Part shown: piece by piece, positions 1 to 11,900 of the stretch
Position numbering within the stretch: the stretch's first letter is position 1
How the letters are laid out: the number at the start of each line of letters is the position of its first letter
From: Amoebophrya sp. A120
Lineage: Eukaryota; Sar; Dinophyceae; Syndiniales; Amoebophryaceae
Direction: 5' to 3'
DNA: 64,000 nucleotides
NCBI GenBank assembly: GCA_905178155.1
Contig: CAJINV010000019.1
Coordinates: forward strand, 976,913 to 1,040,912
Position numbers and translations under genes: made by a program
The notes under the pieces: generated by a model
Database searches by the model: none
Told to the model about the DNA's origin: nothing
Seen by the model: only the letters and a program-made list of their open reading frames with translations

Positions 1-11
1 CATCAAAGTAG

Positions 12-58
12 TGGTGTCTACCTGCGTACAAAGTTCTGGAAAAGAAAACCTTCAAGTT
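12..58. repeat. 47-bp direct repeat, copy 1
   Basis: Identical to 2783-2829. On the minus strand the repeat reads as a pyrimidine tract ending TTTTCCAG, 14 bases, then GGTAGAC-like sequence, so it resembles a 3' splice site, a short exon and a 5' splice site. Confidence 0.9.
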
Positions 59-2150
59 TATGGCCATTCTATCTGCATCTTTTCAAAGTGGATAAAAAAT
101 TTTCAGGGTCTCCGGGCATAGGCATTGCGCTGCTTTACGTTTGTGATGTGCCTTTGTCGCGCATGAAATGCATTTGGGCCATGCGCATCAAGTTATCTAG
201 TTGAGAAGGCGGCCATGTCGCCGCAGCGAGGACTATCCCGCGCACGGTCCCAGGTCATTTTTGAGTCTTTGGCGAAGACCACTTGGCTTCGGAGATAATC
301 ATGTCCACCAAGAGAAGCCGAGCGGCCTCCGATCGCTTCCTGCCCTCCCCATGTGCGGCGGAGTTGCAGGCGGCACCCCCCGACTCTTCGATGTGGCAGA
401 AGAAGTCGGAGATCTGGCTCTGGGTCACATCCACAGCGGCTCTACGATTTTCGCTCGACACCCCCCGCGCAGCTTCCTCGGCAGAGGATGTGTGGGCGGC
501 CAAGTTGCGAGGCTGCTTGGTTCACTCCGCCACCCCAACGTCGCTGGGAACATCAACGCCCCCGCCTTCACGCCCGGTTTTTGCCCTTTTCCTAGCTTTC
601 CAGATTTTGTGCTTCTGCGCAGCGCCCTCATGCGATTGCGTGAGTAATGGGCGCCAATCCAAGCGGGCCACGCTTCAGTAGCGCGATCCCATGCGGCACA
701 GCCCCTCTCGGGGAAGCCTGCGCGTGGCAGCCCCATCGGTACGAATTGCCTTGGTTGGGTTTGGTAGGGAAGGCTTTCAAGGCCATGGCCGTCTGTGTTG
801 TGGTGGGGCCAAAACGGACTGGAGGGGTGGGCGCGCTGGCAAAGCTGTAAACTAGGGGCAGGCTCCGGCGGCCTACGCCTTCTCCTGCCTACCTCTAGCA
901 CTAGTAGGTCCTGGGGCCTACGCGAACTTTGCCCGCACACAGGCCGGGACGCCCTGGGCCCCGGCGGAAAGATTCGCCGAGGGCTTCTGAAGCTGGAAGC
1001 TTTCTCCTTTTTGGGACCCTTGCTGAGGACCCTCCGGGAGGGGTAGCCAAAAACACTACTACGAGGAAGCTTCCCCCCCTACTAGTAGTTTTGGAAGCTT
1101 CCCCCACTGCTACGAGGGTTCCGGAAAAAACCCCTTTTAGGGGTCTCGCGGGTGGGCCTTTCTTCGCAGAATCTAAAGAATTCCCGGAGACCCAGGGACG
1201 CGACTTCTAGAAAAATGGCGCCGCGAATTTAGCTTTTTGGCGCAGTGCGCCGGCAATAGCCTGCCCGCCCCCTAAGAACGCAACCTGCCCGGCGGAGTGC
1301 GATATCGCCTGCGAAGGTTGTAGCGCTTTTGATAGCGGGCCACCCAAGGCATGCAGCGCTGGGCTTTTTGCGAGGGTTTTCAGGATGCGGCGCAGGATGA
1401 TTATTCTCAGTGATTTCGCTATGGCGGGGTCCTTGACACAGACCAAGCTGCGGCGTGGCAGCGACTGCCCCGCCTGCGAAGCCTTTGGCCCGTTGAGAAA
1501 TGTGCCGCACGAATAAGGCGACTCAGGCAGCCCCGGCAGCAGTGGCCTGCGGCTGTTGGGGAGCCGCTGCCCAGAAGTATGCAAGCGCGAGGCGGCCTGA
1601 TCGCCCTGCGTGGCGTTTTAGATTGTCCGGCAGGCCGAATCAGGACCCCGCGGCCCGCTGCGATTGTTTTTTGGGCCGCCGCCCCCGCTCCCCGCGCGCA
1701 CTTCCAAGGGCCGGCCCGTCCGCGAACACTTCGTGGCGGCCGCTGACAGCAACCGCCGGCCCTGCAAATACGCCCTGCAAATAGGCAGGGCGCCACCCGC
1801 CACGGGCTAGTGGGTGCCCAGCGCCATGCATCCGGCAGGCCTGCCGGCGCAATGCCCTACTTGTAGATCTTCTGCGGCTGGCGGGGCACTCTGGTGGCGG
1901 CCCTGCGCTGGCTCGTGGGCAGGCTGCCGGGCCGGCGCGCGAACAAGCAGGCCGCCGCGGTATGGTGGCGCAGGCCATCCCGGCTAGGCCCCCAGGCCAT
2001 CCCGCAGGCCACCGCGGAAGAGGCCGCCGGCTTTCGAGGCCCCCTGCTGGAAAAATGAAGCGGCGCGATGGGCTGCACTGATCTACCCGGACAAACGGCG
2101 CGACTCGATACGGGCGCGGCTACGGCGAAAACGGCGCGCCGCGCTGAAAT

Positions 2151-2236
2151 GTCCAGAATCCGCAGGGCGCGATTTTTTCCCCGATGCTGGCACACACCGT
2201 GTTCAGCAACGTCCAGAATCCGCAGGGCGCGATTTT
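2151..2236. repeat. Short direct repeat pair with a distant inverted copy
   Basis: GTCCAGAATCCGCAGGGCGC followed by GATTTT occurs at 2151 and again at 2211. A partial inverted copy (CGCGCCCTGCGGAATCTGG) lies at 2767-2785, directly beside the second 47-bp repeat. This suggests structured ends of a degenerate element. Confidence 0.7.
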
Positions 2237-2782
2237 AGGCACGACGGCACGATGGGGCCAAAACAGAAAGCCAGGACCTTTGACAAACCAGACAAAAAAC
2301 GAGGCCCGGAGAACTTTCGCAAGACTTTCGCTGGGTGGCGAAAAGGAGGCCAAAACGCGAGGCAAATTGGCTCCGGTTTTTTACCCTAGGCCGCATTGTA
2401 TGCTGCGTTTTTGCGGTTGGCCTCCATCGCGCAAACCTCTGCCCCAGCGAAAGTTCTCCGGAAGGCTTCCGCGACTGCCGGCCACCGGCAGACGAACGCC
2501 GCAAAAAGCCCAGCAGGAAGGCAACAAGCCACCCGGCCCGCTGCCTGCTTCCGCCGTTCTTCCCCAATGTCCGGCAGCAGTCTGCTGGCTGGCGTCTTCT
2601 CTTGCTGCCCGCCCGGTGCTTCAGGAGTCGCGTCTGCTTCTGGACACCCATACCAGCACCGCCACCGTGGCAAAGGAAAATAAAATACCAAGAGCGAGCC
2701 AACGGCCCTACAGAGATGAGAAGGCGACTGAGTAAAATACCCCCACCATAGCATGCGGCGAAAAGTCGCGCCCTGCGGAATC

Positions 2783-2829
2783 TGGTGTCTACCTGCGTAC
2801 AAAGTTCTGGAAAAGAAAACCTTCAAGTT
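2783..2829. repeat. 47-bp direct repeat, copy 2
   Basis: Identical over 47 bp to 12-58, 2771 bp away. It lies about 140 bp beyond the stop codon of the channel gene (minus strand). Confidence 0.9.
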
Positions 2830-2967
2830 CAAATTGTGTCGATAATTGCAGCCGTTAGGCATGTAAGTGAGTAAGTACTTTGGCTTTGCTTCCGTCGCGC
2901 TACCACTACACCTCAACAAGCACACGCCGAAACAAAAAGACCACAAAGAACAAAGCCGAGCGCCTGC

Positions 2968-5900
2968 TCATGTTATCTGTATGAACGCCCCAAAATCTGG
3001 CACGGTCAAGATGTTTTTCTGCCTTCGAAATTCCTCGATTTCAAACTCCCCACACTGCTTGCTGTCGCTGTTCAGGTACAATTGCGTTAACTGTTTCAGC
3101 CCGTGGATCTGTGCCTCCATGTGGTCATTTTCCTTCTCCACCTTTGATTTCGCGATATCCAAATACGCCGGGTGTTCCTCTTTTGCCAACCGGTATTCGT
3201 CATCGTACCCGTCCCCTCCGTGGTTAATCGGCCCGTAGATCTCCATGCCGCCGAAGTCAATCGACTTGGCGTATCGTAAGGAAAAATCCCCCCTCCCCAC
3301 ACTGAAAAGGAAAAGGTATACTGCTGGAAGTTTGCGATGCTGAGTTGTTGGTGTCTGTCTTGCAAGAAAGCAAACCCAAAAGGCCCCCACGCATTATATA
3401 TACGGGCGGTTTGTGATGCTGTTGGGCCTACAGCGTGGACTTTTGTCATGCTGAGCGCCTAGGCCAAAACCTCTCCACTCCGGCTTGATATTATGGGCCT
3501 GCAGTCCTCCACTGCAAGACAAATCTGATTTGTGTACGCAAGTCCAGCATCACAAAGGTCCTTCTCGATATGGGGAGAAGGGGATTTTTCCTTTTGATAT
3601 GGCGTAGAATTTCGTCACGGACTTTTGCAGTTTTTCCAACTCCAAACTGAGTTCCCGGAAATTCACCTTGCAGGCGACCAAGTCCACCGGATTCAGAGCC
3701 TGGGTCAACCGCAAACACGCCTCGATGAAGTCCGAGAGCAATACCGACTGCTTCTCCAACGCAATGGAGCTGGCCGTGTTGCTCAGTTTCTGGAAGATGT
3801 GCTTGATTCGGTGATGCGTGATGCCGCCCTTTTCCAGCGCAAAGCGCAGCTGCTCGTCGTTCCGCATCACGTCCCGAAATTGCGCCATGGAAACCCGAAT
3901 CGACCTTGCGAATTCGTCCATGTTGCGGGATTTTTGCTTCTGCTCGACCAGTATCACTTGCAAATATGTCTGGGTCTGGAAGGTTGAAACTTGTGATGCG
4001 AATTTCGTAACACACACAAATTTCTCATGCACAGGCAGCAAAAGGCGCCCATTTACTGTCACCAAAAAGTTAAGTAGGATTTGTCATGCGGAATGGGCAT
4101 TGCGCAAGGGTCTTGAAATCTGTTATGCTAGGGCTTCCATGACAGTCTTTCTGTGTAATGCAAAAACAGCATGACTCTTCGTCTTCCAGACCCAGACTAC
4201 ATTTATTTTGCATTTGATAACCACCACGTTGGACGCGAAAACCGACTTCGCCTGCAGCATCGCCTGCGATAAATGTAAAAGTGTCTGGGTCTGGAAGAAT
4301 GCAACTTGTCATGCTAAATCTGAAGCATACAAAAATCTGTGTTGCATGATGGATTACCAAAAGTCGTCCAGTTTTGACCAAGTCGGGAGGGAGTTTGTCA
4401 TGCAGGATAGGCATGAGAGGGATCGCACAGAATCTGTCACGCTAGGTCCTGCATTCCAGAGCTCATGGGCCATGGAAAAGCTGCATGACAAATCGCGCAT
4501 TGTTCCAGACCCAGACATTTTTGCGTTTGATACCTGCTTGGCCGCGACCACGGCCTCGCCGCGCAACCGCGACTTCTCCGTTTGCACGATGGTGTAGGAC
4601 TGCGTCACCATCACTCCGACGATCAGGTTCATCAAGCCCAGAGCGGTGAGCACGACGAAAGCGAGCAGGAAAATGAAGACGAACAAATTGCCCTCGGAAA
4701 CCTCCGTGATCAGCGAGAACCAGGTGCTGTTATCCAAGAAAAAAACTGTGTTAGTGTAACTTTCTTTGGTTGACAGCATTACAAATTTGCTCTACATGAC
4801 AGAGAAAACCTGTCATGCGTGGTTTGTAAGGGAAAACATACATGAAAAGAGGACGGCATGGCTGTCTGGCATGACAGGTGTAACTCTCTTGCATGTTCTG
4901 CATCACAGATTTACACTTACACAGTTTCTTCCTTGGATAACTGTCCGCGACGTCGTAATCGCTGTCGAAGGTGATTTATCCAGTGAAAATAGAATGTCTG
5001 GAAACTTGTGATGCAAGGAAGGGAATTATAGGGAGCGCGCTGTAATGCGCTGCCAAGCATGACAAGTTTTTCCCTGGTTCTGAGTTGCGTACTCCGCATG
5101 AAAAGCTGCGTTTTTTGCATGACAGGCAAGAGGAGCTCTTTGCGACCACGTAATACAGAGTTCAGAGTCGTGCCAGGATAGCATGACAAATCTCGCAATC
5201 TTCCAAACCCAGACATATTTGCAATGCATATGATGATCTGCAGCATCCGGTACATCGCATTAAATAGGGAGTCCCATTTCCCCTTCCAATTGCCGCGCTC
5301 GTTCGTCGGAATGGACTCTTTCACGATGATCGCACCGACGTAAATCATGATCGCCAGCATCAGGGTTGCCCAGAACAGGGTCCCGACCGCCTGGACCATG
5401 CCCTCCATCAGCAGCCAGAGTTCCCGCAAGGCGTTGAACAAACGGATGATTCGGATCAACCTCAACAGCCGAAACACGCGAAACACGCTCGCCATGCGGC
5501 CGTCGAAGGATTCTCCCATCCAACGGAGGATATACTCCAACGCGCCGAGCAGCAAAATAATCGTGTCGAATACCACCCACGGGTCGCGGAAAAACTTCTT
5601 GGAGTTTTTCAGCGTGTCGGGCAGCCAGCGGAAGATTTCGGAGCGTTCCATGCGGGGAAAGAGGCCGAAGAGCAGGGTGTCGTCGCTGTAGTTCTCCAGC
5701 TGGTTCAGTAGCACCGCGCGCTGCAGCAGTTCTAGACAGAAAACCGCGTAGAAAAAGGAGTCGATGAGCGTCCACATGGTATCGGCGTCCTTCGCGACGT
5801 TATCGGCCTTCAGCCCGATCGCGATGCCGTTGGAAATGACGAAAAACCCGTAAAAAATGTCAAAGCGGTCCCACACCAGCGCGTCCTGTTCCGCCTGCTT

Positions 5901-8900
5901 TTCCTTCTTGGCCCGCTGAATTTCGCCGTCGGTTTGCGCGACGATCGGGGCCTGCTGTTTTTGCGCGGACTGGTGGTGTTGGGAACTGGGGGACAGGGCT
6001 TCCTGGTTGGGCTTGTCCCCGGTCGTCTCGCCCGGCTTCTGCAGTTGGCGGACTAATGTTGTAAATGTATATATTGATCGCTGTGTGAGGACGTCACAAT
6101 TGAACTTTTGTTATGCAGAGGACCGCAACAAACGCCGCTTCGCACCACATCGTCCATACCTGAATGCAATAAAATCAAAACACACAAAAAAAAGAACCTT
6201 TCCGCAGTCTCCGTGGCTCCTTGACTGCAACCACACTCGACGGGGCCGTCGGGTCACTGCGAAACCTGTGGCTCGAGGCACTCCGGTCAACCGTTGTGTT
6301 CAGTTCCAGCGTATCAAATGCAAAGACGTCCGGGTGTGGAAAGTTCGAACTTGTAATGCTGGTCTCGCATTCCTGTAATTGTGAACGCTAACGCAGTCTG
6401 TGTTGCATGACCGAGAACAAAAAGTCGCAGCCTCCTTTGTCATACAAAAACACAGTTTCTCATGCCGACTGCGCATGCAGTGACAGCGTTCTGGAAAGTT
6501 GTCATGCGTGGCTGCATTTGGAAGTGTTTGCATCATCCACACTTTAGCATCACAAGTTTCGAGACCCAACCATATTCTGTTACAGTGCATACAACGGCCC
6601 ATCGGCAGCAGCAGAACTTCTCGGTGATTTTCCTCCTGTACCCGACTTTTTCCCCGCGCTGCTGGACCCCGAGTGCCCGGACCGGGCTATTGTATTTAAA
6701 AACGTCCCCACCCCATTACTATCTATTATATTCATGCGAAAAAAGAGGTCTACAGAGGATAGAAGAGAGGTGGCCGAGAGGTCAAAAAGAGGTGAAAAGA
6801 GGTCAAAAAGAGGTCGACAGAGGTGGAGAGGTGGCGCGGGAGGTCATTCGAGGGGGTGGCCGAGAGGTGGCGCGGGTATAGCCAGCCGAACCGTTCACCC
6901 TAAAGCCGCGCCTATGGGGGACGGAGGTGGCCGAGAGGTTCGGGAGAGGGTAAGCGAGAGGGGGACAGAGGTGCCGAGAGGTTGCGCGAATAAGGGCGAA
7001 CCTCTCGCGCACCCTCTGGGCCACCTCTCGGCCACCTCTGTAGACCTCTACCGGCGAGTATAGCCGGACTATTAGCAACACCTCTCGGGAGAGGTCAAAA
7101 AGAGGGTCTGCGAGAGGGGTAGAAAAACCCGAATCCGCCCGGCACGAGGCAGGCTGATTCTTTTGTGGCCTTTTCAACGGGATCGGGCCCCAATGGGCCC
7201 GGAAATAAAAAAATCATGAATCCCAAAAGAAAAACGAAAAAAAAAATTTTTGCACTGCCGCCCTATTGTGCCAAACCACTCCGCCGGGGCTCGCTCGATA
7301 GGAAATCTGTAGGCCCTAAAATAACGCCGGGGCTTTGTCAACAGGCTGCGGACCTGTGGGCTCCGGGGTTTTCGAAGAACTGCGCCACATGAAATCGAGC
7401 ACGCAACTTTTGTTCGGGCAAACACAACGTCACCGAAAAAAAAGAAAAACACCGAATAAATTTGCGCCAAAAAATTGCTTTCTTTGCGACATGAGTGCGA
7501 CACGGGTGCGACACCGGTGCGACATTTTTCGGGTGCTTCCTGAAAAAAAAACCACGGCCGAAAGCCGATCTTTTTTAATTATTTCAGATTTTTTGTCGCA
7601 ACAAAGGCGATTTTTTGTCGCAGAATTAATTGGCCACTCGCCCACCCAAAACTTTCCCACCCAACATCCCTCTCCCACCCCGAAGCACACACCGGCAACA
7701 TGGGCTCCCTCTGCCGGCCCCACTCCAATCCCTTGCGCCCAAGCCTGCTTTTCCCGCCCAACCCACAAACCCAAGACACACAACCAGAAAAAGAAAACGC
7801 ACCAGCGAGCGGCTGCAAGAACTGCAAAAACCCTGCGAAAACTTAAAAGCGCGAAAATTTTCCGGCTTTTGTGATTTTTTTGCTTTTCTGACTACTGGGG
7901 GCCGATCCCGTTGAGCCTTTTCATGCATAAGCTGGCCCGAACCGTCTCGCGCACCCTCTCGCGCCACCCTCTCGCGCACCCTCTCGCGCCACCCTCTCGC
8001 GCCACCCTCCCGCGCCGGGCGGCTTCTGTTCGCCCCCGGCGTCCTTTGCAGCTGCTCCCTGCGCAGAGCGCCCACAGGCGCGGGAAGCGCGCAAGTGGTC
8101 GTGCGGGTTGGCGCCGCGCAAACAGGCGGCAGGACTCCAGTATGCTTCATTATGCATATTAGGCCTGTGGCATTGTGGCCCGATCCGCAAATAGACCTGC
8201 CCCGCCCCAACAGCCTTGCGCCCCGGCATCAGCCGGGGCATGGCTGGTAGTTGTAATGCAAATCTGCATGCTGAGAATGTTTCTCATGCGGAGCCCCAGG
8301 AGAAGCATTTTCTAGTCGTGTTTCGGAATTTGTCATGATCCAATCAGCATGGTAGACTAGATCTGTGATGCTGCTCAGCTAGCTCAAACAGCACTACGCT
8401 ACGAGTCCAAATCTGTCATGCGAAACAGCCAAAGCTTGTGGATTTGTCTAGCCGATTCCCCATCTTGACTATGGGGTGGGGAAGTTTTTACATAGGATAC
8501 CGATACGGGCGGAGTGGAGACTCGTCCCGGCGGCTGCAGCGGCGTCGTGGCCGCCGGGCTGCTCCACCGCTGCAACAAGAACCGCGCTCGTCGCTTCGGG
8601 TCCGCCTTTGTTCCTGAGCGGGCTGTTATCCGGACTGGAAAACAAGTCGATTGCCGCCTCGTCCTGCTGATTTTCGCCGGTATTACCTCCGCCCCTAGCA
8701 CCTCCGGGCTTCGTTTCTGCCCTTGCCTTGAACATAGACTGGAAGGGTCCCATCAGACGCCAAATGTCGTAGGAGCATTTTCGCTCTCCAGTGCAAAAGT
8801 ATCGCACTCGTATAAATGCATGACAAATTCTTCCCTCAGCATGAGAAATAAAATTTGTCATGCGGATTTACCTTTGGAAAAAAATTTTTAATGCATGATT

Positions 8901-11900
8901 GCAATTACTACGAGTACGATACTTTTGCACAGGATATTCGCAGCGCGTTGAAGGATTCAAACAGGTCCTTCTCAACGAAATCCAGGTGCCCGCTGATTTT
9001 CCCCTATCCTGTGCAAAAACGTCCCTCATGCAGATTTGGAACGACAGGAACACTTGTAATGCGCTTCCCCATGCCAGGCATTTCTAATCGAGTTGTGGCG
9101 TTTGTAATGCTGCAAACAGGATAAGCGGATGGATTTGTGCTGCGGATATCCTTGCTAACATGCACTACACTGCGGACTGTAACTTGTCGTGCGTGGCTCC
9201 TAAAGGTTCTGCATTTGTGTTGCTAAGTTCCCAACTTGACTATGGGGTGGGGACGCTTTTACATATGATATCCCCACGGAGCAGTTTATCTGCACCATTT
9301 TCACCGCCGACACCTTTGATCCCACGAAAAAAGTGTCACATATTGTGTTGCAAGCCCAGCGTGGCAGACAACCTCTGTCATGCCAGAAATGCTTGCGACC
9401 CTCATTTCATACGTGTTTTGTTGGTTTTCCCTTTATGATCTTTGCATTACAAGTTTTTTCTCTCATGCGGAGAAAATTTGTGTTGCTGAAGTCACAGCAA
9501 ATGTGTAACTGTAACACTTTTTTCGTGGGATACCTTTTCCAACGAGGCCAGCAGTGCTTCGAAGTAGTCATCCGCCAGAATCACGTTGTCGCCCGGCCTG
9601 GCCTCCCGCATCTCCGAATAAACCTCGATCAAATTGCGAAACTGCAACCCGTATCATATGTAAAAACGTCCCCATCCCATTGGGAACTTAGCTCGCAACA
9701 CAAATCCACAAGTTTTGGGAGCGACGCGTGACAAGTTGCAGTCCGTAGTGTAGTGCATGTTTATGTTAGCAAGGACAACCGCATTACAAATCCATCTGCT
9801 TATCCTGTTTACAGCATTACAAAGTCCAAAACGCGACTGGAAATCATGCCTCTACTTATGGAGATGCGCATTACAAATTCAAATCTTCCTGTAGTCGCAA
9901 GTCTGCATGACAACTTTGGGGTGGGGACGTTTTTACTCAGGATAATCCGCACCGGTCGAACAGCTTCTTTGCGGTGGGGTCTTCGTACAGGCGGCCTAGA
10001 ATTGCGAGTGTGTATCCACTGCAAAAGCATCGTACTCGTATTGCAGTCATGCGTTACAAGTCTTTTTCTTAAGCTAAATCAGCATTACAAATTTTATTGC
10101 TGAGGAAATTTGTAATGCAATTTATACGAGTACGATTATACTTTTGCAATGCATAGCGTAACGTAGGTGACGATGTTATCGTCCTCCACATCCTCCTCCT
10201 TCTTTTTCTTCTCCCTCTCACTGCCCCGAAAATTGGTCATCATGGACTCCGAGCGCCGCATCAACGATTGCTTCATTTTCCCCGCAACGCCGCCCGCGGC
10301 TCCTGCACCTCCGGGAGGTTGTACCGCCGCCACTACTTTGCTCGCTGACAGGCCACGCTTTAGTTTACCCGCGAATCCTAACGCTGCGGTGGGCATTTTG
10401 GTGAGGGGTTTCTTTGCAGCACCTGCTGTGGCATCGTCTGTTGTCCCGGCATTTTTGTTCTCGTCTTCGACCACCTCGATCCTCACGGCGTCGGAAGTAG
10501 TTGCCGCGGCGCCACCGGTTGCTGGATCTTCTTCTCCAGCTTGTTGCAACGAAGCTGCTGCTCCTTGCTGCCCCTCCAGCTGACCCACTGTTGGTGCGTC
10601 ACCATCTGTACTAGCCGCGGGGGCGCCATTTGTAGTTGCGGCACGACTCCCTTCTTCTGCGAGAAAGTGGTCCCCTTCCATTGCGAGGGCTTTTGTGACG
10701 TCGTAGCTCATATGCATTGCACAAGTATCTTACTGGTGGAAATCGCATCAGAAATATTCCACGAATGACAAATGGAATTTGTATTGTGGATTGACCTTAA
10801 GAAAGAGATTTGTATTGCATGACTGCCATTACTAAGAGTGCGATACTTTTGCAATGCATAGTTCACTTCTTCTCCGCCTCCTTCGGGTCTGTCCTTCTTG
10901 GCGCCACCTGACGTGGATGGTAAACTCCGGGCCCCCGCGCCGTCCGCGTCGCTGCCCGAGATTTTCTGCCGCGCAACCAGGCGCTTCTTCTTCGCGGCGG
11001 TAACGAAACTCGGCGCGACGGAGGCCTCCCCCGCCTTGTACGCGTTGTAACCGGCGTCGGTCTATGCATTGCAAAAATGTCAGGCTGGAGGTCTAGAAAG
11101 TTGTGATGCATGTCAGTGAATAGAAAGCGCACTGCATTAATGCACTGCCAAGCATGACAGACTTTTCCGTGGCTCCGTGTTGCGGAATATTCCGCATGAC
11201 AGAGACAGACAGCGTTTTTGCATGACAGACAAGAGGAGCCTCTTGCTGGCCACGCAATACAGAGCTCCGTGTCATGCCAGACTAGCATGACAGATCTCGC
11301 ATTTGATACGGTCTTCAGGATGTGGTGAATGTCCTCCTTCATCGCGTTCGCCTGGAGCCACGTCTATCCCAGAGAAAAAAGCTGGCAGGGCATACTTAAC
11401 TTGGTTGTAATGCAAAAATATATACACAGAAAGATCTGCATTGCATATCCGAAGCAGCATGCTATGGGGCCGTCCATGACAAGTTTTTCTGTGCATTCAT
11501 TTTTGCATTACAAATCTGCCCTGCCGGCTTTTTTCTCTAGGATAACGTCCGCACGTAGGCCAGGGAGTCCGACAAAGCCGCCAGTTTCTCGAAGTGGGTC
11601 ACGTGCTCTATAACCTGCTCAGGTGTTACAATCTCAAACGTTACAATAGAGTATGGAAATCTGTGACGCAAGAGTGCATGATCTAGCCAACTCACTCTCA
11701 TAGGATTGCGCATGACACGTTCCGGAGCCCCGAACCCCACTACCATCTGGCGAACTTTGTATTGCAAAAAGTGGAACGCTGTGCGAGTCTGTCATGCTCA
11801 TCATGCAACACAAAATTCCAGATTCTATTGTAACGTTTGAGATTGTAACGTTTGAGCAGGTCATATGCTCCTGCTTGTCCGACGCTTCGTGAATGGTCTG

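Larger units (their letters stand above)
1..2770. other. GC-rich non-coding/repeat region
   Basis: I find no supportable gene here. Open frames overlap on both strands without recognisable domains, as expected for GC-rich DNA. The stretch carries short direct repeats (for example GGAAGCTTCCCCC near 1068 and 1096), a 26-bp direct repeat near 2151 and 2211, and is bracketed by a perfect 47-bp direct repeat. It could be a degenerate mobile element or the flank of the channel gene that ends at 2968. Confidence 0.5.
6722..8247 (+). mobile_element. Helitron-like non-autonomous element nested in an introner
   Basis: The right end has a perfect 8-bp-stem hairpin (GCCCCGGC-ATCA-GCCGGGGC, 8219-8238) followed nine bases later by terminal CTGG and then T. 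This is the layout of a Helitron 3' end (hairpin, short spacer, CTRR, insertion between A and T). The left end starts TCTATTATATTC after an A, close to the Helitron 5' motif. There is no target duplication. The left part (6740-7130) is a GAGAGGT-rich array; the right part (7940-8015) is a CGCGCCACCCTCT array in inverse sense. No transposase is encoded. Confidence 0.6.
6693..8499. mobile_element. Introner, family B, enlarged by a nested insertion
   Basis: The left end (AAAAACGTCCCCACCCCAT, 6698) and right end (ATGGGGTGGGGAAGTTTTTA) form the usual family-B inverted repeat, but lie 1.8 kb apart rather than about 0.28 kb. The missing interior of the family resumes at 8248 (TAGTTGTAATGCAAATCTGC). 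The extra 1526 bp is annotated separately. No clear 5-bp duplication remains. Confidence 0.85.

Noticed and set aside
6735-8016. CRISPR-like or satellite array
   Set aside because: The GAGAGGT copies are irregular, without spacers of constant length, and lie within a nested transposon in a eukaryotic gene.
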